From Ypsolopha sequella (lineage: Eukaryota > Arthropoda > Insecta > Lepidoptera > Ypsolophidae): a DNA stretch of 64,000 bases. A program made the translations under genes and the position numbers. Below the pieces are notes generated by a model that saw nothing but the letters and a program-made list of their open reading frames with translations, made no database searches and was not told the origin of the DNA. Below, one piece after another: positions 43,161 to 54,263 of this stretch (positions are counted from its first letter, which is position 1; every line of letters begins with the position of its first letter). The stretch covers positions 24,870,396-24,934,395 of the forward strand of contig OW204005.1 of assembly GCA_934047225.1 (NCBI GenBank), given 5' to 3'.

Positions 43161-44575
43161 TTAAACCCGCACGGATTGTAGAATTGAAGATAGCAGATCT
43201 AACTTCATTCGGTTTCTGTGTTTTGTCTTGACGACATTCATCATGCTAAATAATCGCTCTACTTCAGCATTAGAGTGCGGTAAAACTAATAAAGACATAG
43301 CAAATGTGGCTAAATCTTTAAATCTGTTTTCTCCAGCTATGTCTTTGAAATCCAGTACCTCGTACCAAAATTTGTTTGTATTTTTTGTATTTTTCCAACT
43401 GAGTAAATGGATTTGACGCCACTGCTCGTCAACTTTCGCAACATCTTCTTGATTTTTATTAAAATGTAACATCAGGTCAGCGATCGACTCTTTGTTGTGA
43501 GATAGTGCGCAATCTACACTGATTCTTTTAATATTTTTCATTAGTCTTAAGTTTTCGGGCAATCTGTTTTTCAGTTCATTAACCAAATGTACAATGAACT
43601 GGATGCACCTGTTACGTATTATTTCTTCTTCATTCGGTAGAAGTCCTTTTCCTTTCATCGTTAACACATGAGATTCAAATCTGTACCCCAAATAACATTT
43701 CTTATCTACAAAATCTTGAATATTTTGCCTAAAAATATCTACTTTCTGAGTAGGCAATATTATTTTGGCAACAAGTGAATCAATCAAATTTGTCAATCCG
43801 TCATACAGTTTTGTATGATCTGCATCTTTCGATTCAAATAATTTATTAACTCTGTTAACGTCAGTGAGAATTGGAAACATAAATGCAATGTCCGCATAAT
43901 TTACGTCATCTGAATACATTCCAATCAGCAATTCTGCTGTGTAACATCTTTCTTTCAATTTGACTATATTAAAGTGTGTTTTTAGTTCCAACCATTGTGT
44001 GTAAATGCGTGCCACTGCGGACTCTACAGAAGCCACCTAGTTTAACAAGATTGTACAATTTTTAATGGATCATGACCGTCGTTTATAAGTTTGTATAGTT
44101 CTTTGTAAGCAGCTTCCCTCGACGAAGAACGGCTGAACCAATCATATGTTTCTTTAATAATGAATTCGAGATTGCTGGGTAAAAATTGCTTTGTTACTGC
44201 CGATACTGCTAATTGCAGAGAATGGCATATGCAGCGCACCAAAACTAGATTCGGCAAATCTCTTTTCAGTTTGGCATATACACCATTATTTACTCCGGTC
44301 ATTACGGAAGCATTATCTGTTCCGATGCCAATGAAGTTTTGTAGAGGTATATTGAATTTAGCGAGTGTCGCTTTCAAGGTATCAACAATCCCGTCCGCAT
44401 CACACTCGTTCAGCATTGGAAGATCTAAAAATGTAGATATAATTTTTTCGTGAGTGCAGCTGTAATAAATAATTATTATTCCCAAATATTTATGAACGGA
44501 AACATCGGTTGATTCGTCAATCAATAAACTATAGGGTTGATCTTTTAAATCTTCTCTTAAGTTGTCAGATGGCAC
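43161..44575 (-). pseudogene. hAT transposase catalytic and dimerisation part
   Basis: Frame 44575-44042 contains LIDESTDVS with the first catalytic aspartate, GIGTDNASVMTG with a second, and CICHSLQLAVS. Frame 44036-43161 carries the rest, ending in the hATC dimerisation domain (LLVLPHSNAEVERLFSMMN, KTKHRNRM). Between them one lysine codon has become TAA and one base is lost next to the conserved TRW motif. Without these two changes the frame would be continuous. The last glutamate region is normal. This is a once complete transposase, now a pseudogene. Confidence 0.93.
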
Positions 44576-44579
44576 AACC

Positions 44580-45850
44580 GGCAGGTACCCGGTCTTTCCA
44601 CCAGTCGTGCCACTGGCAAGATAAAACTAAACAGTGACCTAATAGTAACCTAATCGATGGTATAAGGTTCTGAAGAAAACTTCGAGGTACTATACAATTA
44701 GGTTTATTTAACTTTATCAAAACTACAATCTAATATTCACAAGAAAAGGAAAGATGTTAACAGAAAAATTTATCTTTGTTACCAGTGTTTGGCCAAGACC
44801 TTCATTTGGCAATTCTCTGCCAAGACATTACTACGACCTTCCGTACCTTAAAATTGTTGTGTTAAGAGCCGCCTTAACATCCGGAGTAATATTACATCGG
44901 TATTAGCAATGCCAAGATATAAATAAACATTTAAGTGACAACTAGGTGGAATTGTTCCACCTTATCCACTGGTAACTAAATTACTTGGAATCTTGTGAAA
45001 ATTACATTAAAAAAAAAACACTTTAAAAGAAACAAAACTTGTAAACAAACAAGGGAAACAATTCCCTAAATAAAATCTAGCTCAGGGGAGCCGTAGATCC
45101 TACAACAATAAATATTTGTCGAACATACTCTTAAAACCAAATCTTCTGGTACACCATTCAGTTCTACCAGGAAAGAAAAAAAATAATATAGAACATTAAA
45201 TTTTACAGTTTGGGTTATTCGGCGAAACAGGAAGAAAATTTAACCTTTGATACTAAAAGGACACATAACTATGTGTCCTGAAAACATACCGTCCCCGGTA
45301 TCCTAACTGTGTGTGGATAAAAGTAAAAATTCCAACACCTACTTGAATTTTTCCATTACACTCCACGGAAATGACACACCGTCCGCCGCCCCCTTCAAGG
45401 TCAACGATCCACGTCACCGCAGACAAAAGGAACTGCTTACGGCGTACACCACGCGGCGTTCATTTCACTGCCAGCTGGTAAATCACGAAAACTGGTACAC
45501 TCGGTAACAAGAAGATCTTGTATACTGAAGATCTTGAAAACAAACACCCATGATCTGATGATTTCAGAACTCCCTCCACTCGACGAAGAAAAAAAAAATC
45601 CTTTTCAAAAATCAATCCACACGCATATGTCAAATTATCTTAGAACTATCACGAAGTCGTGTTGGCAAAATCCGCCATTATTGTAAAAAAATAACTCAAC
45701 ACGAGCTGTCGGCATAAATTCCGTTTGGCAAATGCACGAGAACAACTCGGCAACGCGGCAACGCGCGATTAACTTCATGTCTATAAAAGAGGGTAAACCC
45801 GAAACTTTCCGGCAAGCAAATAAACGACGCAAATTCTTTTTGTGATAACC
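44580..45850. mobile_element. Unidentified 1.3-kb insertion in the hAT gene
   Basis: hAT coding ends at PSDNLREDL on one side and at SPHFSENFEAL on the other; the 1.27 kb between has no hAT similarity and no long frame. TATAAAAGAGGGTAAACCC near 45783 looks like a promoter of an LTR, so a solo LTR is possible. I found no convincing terminal repeats or target duplication. Confidence 0.5.
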
Positions 45851-45854
45851 GCAA

Positions 45855-46409
45855 CTACCAAATTTGCAATGCTTCAAAGTTTTCTGAGAAATGAGGTGAC
45901 AGAACATTTATTATGATTTGGGTACATTTTGTCCTATGTAAGTGAATTTTTTCATCCTCCTTGTGCATGTGATTAACCACTTCTCCCATATGATCCACTA
46001 CACGTAGGCTGGTATGTGCCGCTGTAAATAATGCTATCCTAGCTTCTTCTTTCTTTTTTCCGATGCTGTCTGGTTTAAAAGGCAACTTTGGTTGCGTAGC
46101 TATAATCTGTAAAGAAACGGGATCTACTTTATAATGATCAGAATGTAAAGAAGAGAAGAACCTACATACTCTTTCAAAATTGATGTATATGAATTTTATT
46201 AATTACGTACGTACCTTTGAATTTTGGAAGTGCTTTTTGGATAATCCATTATTCTTTAAATCTCCATAATGATTCCTTAAAATTGAACCACATAATTTGC
46301 ACTTAGCAACTGGACCACCAGTACTTTCCACCACTTGTAACCAGTCCTTTAATTGTGAGTCACGTAACCAACATTCACGGAAATTTTGGGTATACTGTGG
46401 CTTAGGCAT
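45855..46409 (-). pseudogene. hAT transposase N-terminus: BED finger exon, intron, exon 2
   Basis: Exon 1 (46409-46215) starts MPKPQYTQNFRECWL and has a BED-type finger (CKLCGSIL, then HFQNSK with the paired histidine upstream). The donor AAAG|GTACGT and acceptor TTTACAG|ATTATAG define a 108-bp intron (46107-46214) in phase 0. Exon 2 (46106-45855) continues IIATQPKLPFKPDSIGKKK and ends near SPHFSENF, where the unidentified insertion begins. Finger and catalytic part together form one hAT transposase of normal architecture. Without the insertion no stop is seen in these exons. Confidence 0.85.
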
Positions 46410-46872
46410 ATTCGTTTTACAAAATTAATAAAATAAAACATTCAATGTCGTGCCGATGCAAAACCAAAACTGTACTAAGGTATATTTTTGTGCATGCATG
46501 CATACGAAACAAACATATACAAACCTTCTTATTTCAAATCAAATTTGACCTAGTAGTCATACAAATAAAGACTATAATCAAAATAATTTAAGAAATTGAC
46601 AAACTCTTTTCGGGTAATACCCGACAAACACCACCTAGGAGTGTTGCCTACATATCAAACAAAAACTATACCCATCATGTAATGTAAACGTTCAAGTTCT
46701 TTCCTGTAGATATGTAAACTGTGCTGGTGGTTAAATGTCTAGCCGTACCACTAAATGAAACAATCTAAGCCACTAGAAAAATCCACTAGCCACTAAAACC
46801 AAAATTTGTCCGCTAAAATGCTAATCTAAACCACCAGATCTAGTGGAAAATCCACTGAGTTTGCAACTCTGT
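46410..46872 (-). other. hAT 5' non-coding end
   Basis: The region between the transposase start and the terminal repeat. Repeated CCACTA/CACTAG motifs (46750-46860) form the subterminal array. Confidence 0.7.
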
Positions 46873-46984
46873 TAGGTACCCACATCATCGCATACATCAT
46901 AATAATATCTGTATTAAAAATAGACAACCAAAGCTTAGTAAAAAATTCAAAAAACATGGCTGTTGCCATAAAAAAAATTAATAT

Positions 46985-48525
46985 ATCTAATTGAGTTCCT
47001 TCAACTCGGAAATCCTAAACAGGCCCCTTTTGGTAATTATTAGTGGTTCTTTTATAGTTTTAATTGTTTTGGTGTGATTATACCACACGATATCTGAATT
47101 ATTTGGCCATTTCTAGACCTGGCCAGCTGGTTGCATGGCTAAAATAAGTGCAGAATCATCTAATATTCTGATTACTTTACCAGGATAAAATTTACCATCG
47201 TATTTAACAAGCACGTGGCTTCCTACGTTCAATGTTTTTAATTCTACTTCATTTTCTGAACAATTTTCTACGTCATTCTCTTTTTCATCATCATCTAAAT
47301 CACACCAATTAGAGCTGCAGTCGCTTTCTTGTAAAGATATTAGATCAGAGTCAGTTGAGCTGTCATCTTTCGAATCACGGTGAGTTTTTATTTTCTTGGA
47401 ACGATATTTGGCCATGTTGTTCTGTACTGATTTGGTAGGTAGGCGTTTTTTTGTCCTGACATCGTTGGTGTGCCAGGCTGGTGCTCGATGTTTCTCATCC
47501 TTCTCACTGGTGATACGTGAGGCTGAAGTTTAGTGATTGTCACCATTGTTGATGTACTGGGCTGAGGCTCCGAAGATTGAGCAGACGGAGATGAGAGGGC
47601 AGTACGAGCCGTTTCAGGTTCCATATCCATCTCTAAATCTGCAGACTCAATGTGCCTTGCTCTTGTCGGTGAGTTGGGCTGATACTCTGTCTGATCAGAG
47701 TCAGATTGGACTGGAGATGATTGAGCAATAGGAGCTGCTCTTTCTACCTTTGTCTCTAAATCTTCAGCTGTAATTCCTCTTCCTGCCGGAACGTTCACAC
47801 GCTTCCTTCTCCGATATTGCCTCGTGTGAGTAACTTGAATTCTTGTAGCTCAAAGATTATCTAGGAAGCTCTCGCCTATCAGTTCTCAATTTGGTACATT
47901 TGCTTCCAATTGTTTGTTCGGTAACCTCTTTAAAACTGGATCGCGGTTTAGAGGATACAAACCCCACTTTTTGAATCCAGATTTTAGGTTTTCGGAGGAC
48001 TTTGCTTCCATTCTGTGTAACATTTCTTTTAAGAGCGCTGCAAATTGATCTTTTGGGACAGAAGAGCTTTTACTATTGCGGTTGTCATTTTTCCAGTCAT
48101 TTAAAATCTTTCTCCAGGCAATTTTCATAGGACGAAAATATGCAACGTCGAGTGGTTGGAAAAGATGTGTAGCATTAGGGGGCAGTGCAATAAATGCAAT
48201 GTTATTTGCTTCGCATGCAGCAATCACCTGCGGATTACTGAGATTCACTGAGATTATCCCCAATTAATATCTTTTTACCAGCCTGTTTTTTGAGAATAGG
48301 TAGCATTGTGAAATGGAACCAGTCTTCGAAGCACTGGGAATCAAACCACCCAGATTTTGTACGATTGTACCGAGCATTAGGAGGACCATTTTTTGCACAC
48401 GTTAACCACATTTTTTCGGCTTTGTAAACGACGTAAACGGGGGCTGCTTCACCTGTCCAGCCATTGCAGCCATCGCCGGTCCATCGATCAGTAATCAGCA
48501 TTGAACCGCAGCCAGGCCAATACTG
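46985..48525 (-). pseudogene. pogo-type (DDE_1) transposase, C-terminal two thirds
   Basis: Frames 48501-48235, 48263-47886, 47798-47388 and 47415-47113. They give GGEAAP-like TGEAAPVYVVYK, GWFDSQCFEDWF, then the second aspartate in ILIGDNLS and the third-position motif LPPNATHLFQPLDVAYF of pogo transposases. The tail is Ser/Pro-rich (SSPSAQSSEPQPSTST), then acidic, with HVLVKYDGKFYPGKVIRI near its end. An in-frame TAG after QPAGQV is followed by 40 more codons to about 46985. Frameshifts lie near 48250 and 47850. The HTH domain is missing; the copy begins at about 48525. Confidence 0.85.
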
Positions 48526-49109
48526 CTACGTGCCTTTCCTATTTTTTGTCCCGTCCAATAACTACACCAAAATTTCCGAACCAGACCTATTTACCTACCT
48601 ATGTTCGTTGTGCAAATTTCTTTTATACAGTTACTAAACGTAAATCAAACATTCAATTCGTTTAAATCCATTCCTATATTATTTATCGTACCTAGTGTGA
48701 ATTTCTACCCAAGTTACATAAAAGTTACCGATTTACCTTACTAGTCACTATTTACCAAATTATTTTTACCAATTTACCAAGGTGTTTATTCCTATTTCAG
48801 CAACGATGTTATCGTTGTTTTTCAGCAACATAATAAGTAATGGTCTTACAAACTTACAAAGTGTAAATAGTACAGGTCTACCAGAATCTCATGGCAAATG
48901 GGGAAATAAAATTTTGTGGTGTGCAATACTGGGGAAATTGGATTAAACGATCTTGATACTGTTTAATTTTTATGTAGGTCTAGTATTAATGAACATGAAG
49001 TATATTATTTATGTGTATGAAAGAATGAAAAATAAAAAAATCATAAATCACTTTGTTTCCTAATTTATTTTATAGTATAAAATAAAAGGATATAGAATTC
49101 AATTATAAC
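48526..49109. other. Unassigned stretch
   Basis: AT-rich, no coding frame and no element ends recognised between the pogo fragment and the IS630-type gene. Confidence 0.45.
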
Positions 49110-50066
49110 TCATTCAGAACTAGAAAACGGTTCCAAGAATTCTACTTGCATTTCTTGTTCTTCATCAGATGATGAAGATAAAGAGGTATTTATTATAAAT
49201 CGCTCTTCTAGCATTTCAATTATACTATCTTGCTTGATAAAATCGTTTTCAATTTCCTTTACATGTTTACAACATTCTGGCCAATCCCCTGCACCAATTT
49301 CAGGAAAGCTTTTTCTGTTAATAATTTTATGTCACTTGCAGGCCTATTTACATTTTTATCAGCAACTTTTTGCTTCATTATACCCCAAATCATTTCTATG
49401 GGATCCAATGTGCAATGATAAGGTGGGAGCCTTAAAACTTCGTGACCGTGCGATTTTAGTAGTTCATCTATCTCATATAAGGGCGCAGACATGTTTTGTT
49501 TCACTACTTAAAGGAGCTGACATTTACGCCAAAGATCATTATAATGCAAATCATTTGCACGGAGCCATTCTTTTATATCAGCGATACAAGTGGCTTGTGT
49601 GGGCGGTTTGTTTATACGTACGGAATGGTAACTAGCATTATCCATAACAATTAGTGAAGGTCTTGTCAGATTTGGAATTAGCTTCTCCGTCACCCATTTT
49701 CTAAAATTGTCCTTATTCATATCGTGGTGGTAGTCAGCAGATACACTTGTTGACCTGTAGACCAGACAACAATTTGGTACAAAGCCATTTTCTCCACCAG
49801 CATTTACAGTGATCCACCTCGCTCCGAGTGAAATACTTTTAGATGGACCTGCTGCAATATCTTTGCTTTGCCAGCACTTGTTTACAGAACATGAACCGTG
49901 AATGTAAGTCTCATCTAAATAAATCACATCCAATTTATTATGCTCTTCAGCTTCGCGGTTTTCCTTTATACGCTTCGAAAACTTGTATCTTTGTAGTTTT
50001 AAGTCATCTCTCTCCATCAAAATGGTCCTTTTTGATTGGCATTTAACATATTCAAAACCAATTTCC
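49110..50066 (-). pseudogene. IS630/Tc1-type (DDE_3) transposase, catalytic part
   Basis: Frame 50020-49508 has VIYLDETYIHGSC with the first aspartate, then LIVMDNASYHSVR with the second. Frame 49504-49259 has RLPPYHCTLDPIEMIWGIMK with the glutamate, although the usual N of NPIEMIWG is D here. A further frame continues to a stop at 49110 with an acidic, serine-rich tail (SSSSDEEQEMQVEFLE). Breaks occur at about 49506 and 49290. Upstream the coding sequence (KEIGFEYVKCQSKRTILMERDD) is cut at a TTAA by the piggyBac-like element and continues at 56084-56313. Confidence 0.88.
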
Positions 50067-50070
50067 TTAA

Positions 50071-50463
50071 CCCTTAATTCGACAGTTTTTTTTTTTAAAT
50101 AAATGTGTAAAATCGATTCGGATTAAGGTTTTTAGCTTGTAAGAGACCCTAGAAAAAATATAAAAAAAAAACCTATTTATTTCGGTTACCTGAAAAACCT
50201 AAGTCCATTATACTGGACGCTATCAAATGCCCAAGAAACTGATGCACTCCAACCATGTGCAGTATACTTCCCATTAGCAAAGAGGTAGAGTAAAAGAAAC
50301 AAGTGGTTCAGTAGGAAAGTACTCTATAATATTTCCATAATATCAACATTTGGTGTATGCTTATCACAGCCATAATAAGCAATCAGTCTTCTGGTTCTTA
50401 AAATTTCAAAAATTAAAATTGACAACAATTATAATATAAAAATGTAGGTAAACCTATACAAAT
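50071..50463 (-). other. 3' non-coding end of the piggyBac-like element
   Basis: AT-rich, with one subterminal TATACTGGACGC (50210-50221), the same motif seen three to four times near the other end. Confidence 0.6.
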
Positions 50464-51330
50464 TTACTTATTGTGGAAATTATAAAAGCAGTTTCTTTTG
50501 GCCACTAAACACAACCTCTGCTTGCATTTGGAATATTGGATGTTCGTTTTATTATTCTTACCAAACTTACAACGTCTATATGTTATATATTCAGTCCAGT
50601 GGTTATAGCCATCATAACGCACAGAATTTGGAGGCCTTGGTGCACTTGGATTTTGGATCATAGATTTTTTTGGTACAGTACTTGGTGGTTCCGTTTCAGC
50701 TGATCTTCCTTTTTGTCTCAACTCGACTGCCAACTTTTGTCTGAATTTTTTCAGGCTTATACTTTTCAAGCTCTTGCTACTACGTTTTCTTTTGTAGAGT
50801 AGCCAAGCATTGTTCACTGTCATATCTAGCATTTGGCCAAAGATGTTCATGTACCAGCGACGGCTCTTGAAAGATGTTCTATAGAGAGCTATAGGTCTAT
50901 AGGTCGACGCCAGCCATATGTTGATTGTAGTGCCGGACTAACTGCAGGCACTTCACACCAATTTTCTTTTTCTGGTGTTTACTCCATCTCTTTATTTCTT
51001 CAACTGGGTAAGCATCTGCATATGAACAGGCCAAAGTCACAACTTTGTTGTCATACCATTTGACAACTTTTTTGTCGTTGTCTACGACTTGACTAAAGGA
51101 ACCTCTACCCCTTTTCTTCAGTTTGTTTGTCTCGTCACTGTGGATTGAAGTATTTTCTTGGGTATAATTTTCGAAGCTGTCTAATCTAATCATACGCTCT
51201 ATGCATGAATCAATGGAAGGGCAGGCTGAAGAAGATAACTCTTCAGTTCTATGAACAGCAACTTCCTCTTCATTCTCGGGTTCAGAACCACTACCTGAGC
51301 ATTTCTCAAAAAAATTGCTACTAATTCAAA
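50464..51330 (-). pseudogene. piggyBac transposase, internally deleted
   Basis: From about 51330 the minus strand reads an acidic N-terminal-like stretch (SGSGSEPENEEEVAVHR), then jumps to LKKRGRGSF (frame 51193-50897), VVKWYDNKVVTLACSYAD and QLVRHYNQHMAGVDL. After a break near 50880, frame 50850-50464 gives MNIFGQMLDMTVNNAWLLY, a linker, and the cysteine-rich C-terminal domain (YRRCKFGK, SKCKQRLCLVAKRNCFYNFH). The first two catalytic aspartates of the DDD triad would lie in the deleted part. The protein is therefore not functional, but both end domains are clearly piggyBac. Confidence 0.85.
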
Positions 51331-51808
51331 AACTTGTCCAAAATGAAAATATCGTAAATATATGTATATAACATAAAAATCTGATAATTTATTATGTTTA
51401 AATTGATAATATTGGTATAGCACGTATGTGCCGTTTCAGTGATAAAATTGTGAAAATCTAATTAGGGGGTGAAAATAGGCGTCCTATTTTGTTACTACTT
51501 ATTTGGTGAAAATTGGATAAGTTATTGTAGATAAACCAGTATGAAACATTTTTTATTTAAATTCATGATTATACTTTTAATAATTTCAACAAAAATATCC
51601 CTTTAAATAAAAATATATTTAAGAAAACTCTGCAATAATTATATTTTGTTATCATTGGTACAAACATAAAGGCAAAAGTTTTTATTTTATGAAAACCAAA
51701 ATGAATTATAGAAAGACAATATTATTTATCCCTTCATGTTTCTATTTTTCATTATTGACGAACATTTTTAGGTGTTTTAAGTCAATTAAAACCCAGGAAA
51801 ATTAAAAA
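51331..51808. other. Non-coding stretch inside the piggyBac-like element
   Basis: AT-rich. CGTCCTATTTTGTTACTACT at 51480-51499 resembles, in inverted form, GGTAACAAAAGAGGATGTCA at 55013-55032, possible ends of a further nested element. Confidence 0.4.
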
Positions 51809-51879
51809 TTAATGTTGATTAATTTTGGGACAGTAACAAAATAAGAGTAACAAAATAGGATCAGTGACAGGATAGGAAA

Positions 51880-52120
51880 TGTAAGGCTTAATGTAAATTT
51901 GAACAAAATTTTTTTTCTTTTCTTTCTGTTTAATTTTGGTATTTCTCCAGTGAGACCGTTTTAATATTTTTTCCTCTTCTGTCATTTCTGCCACTTTTTT
52001 ATATTTGTATTTACTATTTGTCCTTTGTAAATTTTTTCTTCTTTGTTCCTCCCACTTTTCCGGATTATTTTTTAATTTTTCCCGGTAGCGCCTCATTTTT
52101 TCTGATGCAGTCAGTGGCAT
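51880..52120 (-). CDS. Small basic protein fragment, function unknown
   Basis: It starts MPLTASEKMRRYREKLKNN and continues with a lysine/arginine/glutamate-rich helix-forming stretch (EEKILKRSHWRNTKIKQKE). Sequence after residue 75 no longer looks coding. N-termini of the pattern MP-T-E-RRYREKLK-NPEK recur in insect transposon-borne proteins as I recall them, but I cannot name the family. It may be an N-terminal exon whose continuation is lost. Confidence 0.4.
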
Positions 52121-52840
52121 ACTGAAAGTAGTAAGGTTTGTCGGAGTTTTTACTTGTGTTATACCCGAAATCAGTTACAAGAGATGATTCCGGGAAAGAA
52201 CAAACCCAAAACGGGTTTTCACCCGGGTAATTATACGGGTGGAATCATTTAAAGTTTTATAAAATTAATAATAAATAAAATGCAAATCTGTCTTTAGCCT
52301 ATACATATAAAACATTGACGTATAATTAAAAGGCAAAGTACTTTTGGGGTTGTAAACGAGGCTTTACAAATTCCTTTTTTGTTACCTAACTTTCCTCTTA
52401 TACATTACTATGCCAAAGTAACAAAAGAAGAAGTAACGAAACGAGAATAATTTATGTTTTGAAATTTATTCATCACAGTAAAAACAATAACTCGCACCTT
52501 TGCTAGAACAATGACGCAATTACGTGTTTTCAAATTGTTCAGGAACGGCAAAATAAGAAATTTTTATTTTCTTGTCTAGCTTTATGACGTTATGTAATTA
52601 CATACACATTTTATTTTGGATATATGATAAGGAATGTACCGTTCGCAAACTAAAACATTTGGATTCACTCGTAAATTACTAGTGTTACCCTTTCAAAAGT
52701 TAATAAAGGGAGGCAACACCCTTCAATTACGTCATTGTTCCGCTAAATCATAGCGATAATTATCAGATATGACAGTCAACAATAATAAATAACTATCGAA
52801 ATAATACAAAAATATATACCATAAGAAGTATTTTTATTAA
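52121..52840. other. Non-coding stretch
   Basis: AT-rich, no coding frame. Several GTAACAAAA/TTTTGTTAC motifs occur between 51.8 and 52.5 kb on both strands, and again at 54.3-55.0 kb. Confidence 0.4.
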
Positions 52841-52969
52841 TCAATGACGACAGTAAAACAATAAGTACCTAGTCAAATTTAGGGTAAGACCTAAATTTAG
52901 GTTTAGAGGAGCTATTTCGATTTTCCGGCAGTCTTCATAGTTTGTTAAACAAATATTTCGGTTTTTTAC

Positions 52970-53295
52970 CGTACCAGGTATCAAATCTTGGTCAATTCGT
53001 TTATCATTTTTATCTAAGGTAGGCATATTATCATTTGTCTCAGCTGTTGTGGGATGTTAGACAACGAAACTGGGTACTTTTATTCATGGAGGAAATATTC
53101 GATTCATTGCCCGATGAAGATGATGATTCGCTGTCAGAAGATGGCGACTCACTGTCAGATGAAGATGAAGATCCACTGTCAGATGATGAGGACGTTTTTG
53201 AACTGCTTGGTTTTTGCGGCAGTTTAGATCCATTGATGGTATGAGTACTACAAAAACCTTCTGCTGTGGGCAGATCGATCAGATTGTTATCTGAA
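52970..53295 (-). pseudogene. Putative exon, Ser/Asp-rich, of an unknown multi-exon gene
   Basis: The acceptor TTCATTTCAG|ATAAC is followed by DNNLIDLPTAEGFCSTHTIN and a Ser/Asp/Glu repeat stretch (SSSSDSGSSSSSDSES). After a frame change near 53060 it continues HPTTAETNDNMPTLDKNDKR and IDQDLIPG, ending at a possible donor CCTG|GTACGG (about 52975). The ending DQDL-IPG recurs in the neighbouring exon (DQDLMIPGPGTGEN), so the two exons probably arose by duplication. No known domain was recognised. Confidence 0.45.
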
Positions 53296-53423
53296 ATGAA
53301 TGTCTCAATAAGATAATGCAAAATACCACACAAAATTAGATAAAAGTACTAAAATTCATAAAAGCTAGAGGATTACTGAAAATTTTTGATTTTCCATGGT
53401 ATAATATTTGAAAAAATTACCGA

Positions 53424-53828
53424 CTAAAAGGAATAAAATATTTTATAGGGGTACTCAACGTCTTTTGGTGTTAAATTTTCTCCTGTACCAGGTCCAGGTA
53501 TCATTAAGTCTTGATCAGTAATCAAATTTTTCTGTGAGGTTGGACTATCTTCGTTTTTCTTAGTACCACCAGTTTCATAAACAATTGCGGCTGTTGACAT
53601 GAAAATTTCATCATCAGAATCGTCTTTTGGTTCTGTCGGACATAAATTTTCTCCTGTACCAGGTGCAGGTACTCGTATCATCAAGTCTTGATCAGTAATA
53701 ACAAGTTTCTGTGCGGTAGGAGTATTTTCGTTTTTCTTATTACCACCAGTGTCATGAACAATTGCGGCTGTTGACATGAAAATATTAGCATCAAAATACT
53801 TCGACAAGAAGTCCTTTTTGGTTACCAT
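53424..53828 (-). CDS. Unknown protein segment with two ~55-residue repeats
   Basis: An open frame from ATG at 53828. Two related units follow each other: IFMSTAAIVHDTGGNKKNEN...ITDQDLMIRVPAPGTGENL and IFMSTAAIVYETGGTKKNED...ITDQDLMIPGPGTGENLTP, separated by an acidic linker (PKDDSDDE). A donor-like GA|GTACCC lies near 53450. The acceptor side is unclear. The repeats recall degenerate duplicated exons; I do not recognise the family. It sits between exons at 54.06-54.26 and 52.97-53.30 kb on the same strand. Confidence 0.45.
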   Translation of the reverse strand: MVTKKDFLSKYFDANIFMSTAAIVHDTGGNKKNENTPTAQKLVITDQDLMIRVPAPGTGENLCPTEPKDDSDDEIFMSTAAIVYETGGTKKNEDSPTSQKNLITDQDLMIPGPGTGENLTPKDVEYPYKIFYSF

Positions 53829-54058
53829 TTTTAATTACATCATACAAAGTAAAATAACACTTATGGTAAAGGTCACATTAATTTACTTGTGTTAAATAAA
53901 TAAAATGGTCAGTGAAATAGTTAAGAATCTTTAAAAAATATCAAAGTTAAAATAAAAACGTAATAAAGGTTATTTTATACAAGGTTTTACGTAATTAATC
54001 CATTGTTACAAATAAATACAACTTATTTTAAATTAATAAAAAGAAAAATCCACAATAC

Positions 54059-54263
54059 CTTCAATAGTTTCGCAGGGTTCTGATTCTTCCAAACATTGTG
54101 CTTCTGAAACCGTAGTATCCAATAAGTTTTATTCTTTGAGAACCAAATTCACTAGGTTTAAGGCCCTTTTTTTGGGGCCGGGTAAAATGATTGCAAGTTT
54201 TTTCTTGCCCGGTGTATGGTTTTCCATGCTTTAAACTTCTTAAATATCGAGTATATTTATTAT
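54059..54263 (-). pseudogene. Putative exon 3 of the multi-exon gene
   Basis: The acceptor TTTTCTACAG|ATAATAAA is in phase with the end of exon 2 and gives DNKYTRYLRSLKHGKPYTGQ, EKTCNHFTRPQKKGLKPSEF. Near 54128 a one-base change shifts the frame, after which DTTVSEAQCLEESEPCETIE leads to the donor GAAG|GTATTG. The protein segment is basic, then acidic. The frameshift indicates that this copy is decayed. Confidence 0.5.

Larger units (their letters stand above)
42805..46872 (-). mobile_element. hAT transposon (4.07 kb), decayed
   Basis: Flanked by an exact 8-bp duplication TTAGGTAC (42797-42804 and 46873-46880), the hallmark length for hAT. Terminal repeats are CAGTGTTGCCAAC (left) and CAGAGTTGCAAAC (right, minus strand), matching at 11 of 13 positions. 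Several CCACTA/CACTAG motifs near both ends look like subterminal transposase sites. It encodes a BED-finger hAT transposase with one intron, broken by mutations and by a 1.3-kb insertion. Confidence 0.95.

Noticed and set aside
53035..53244. Plus-strand acidic frame (DDDSLSEDGDSLSDEDED...)
   Set aside because: The same repeat is read on the minus strand as a Ser/Asp-rich exon that has a splice acceptor and fits its neighbours; the plus frame has no context.
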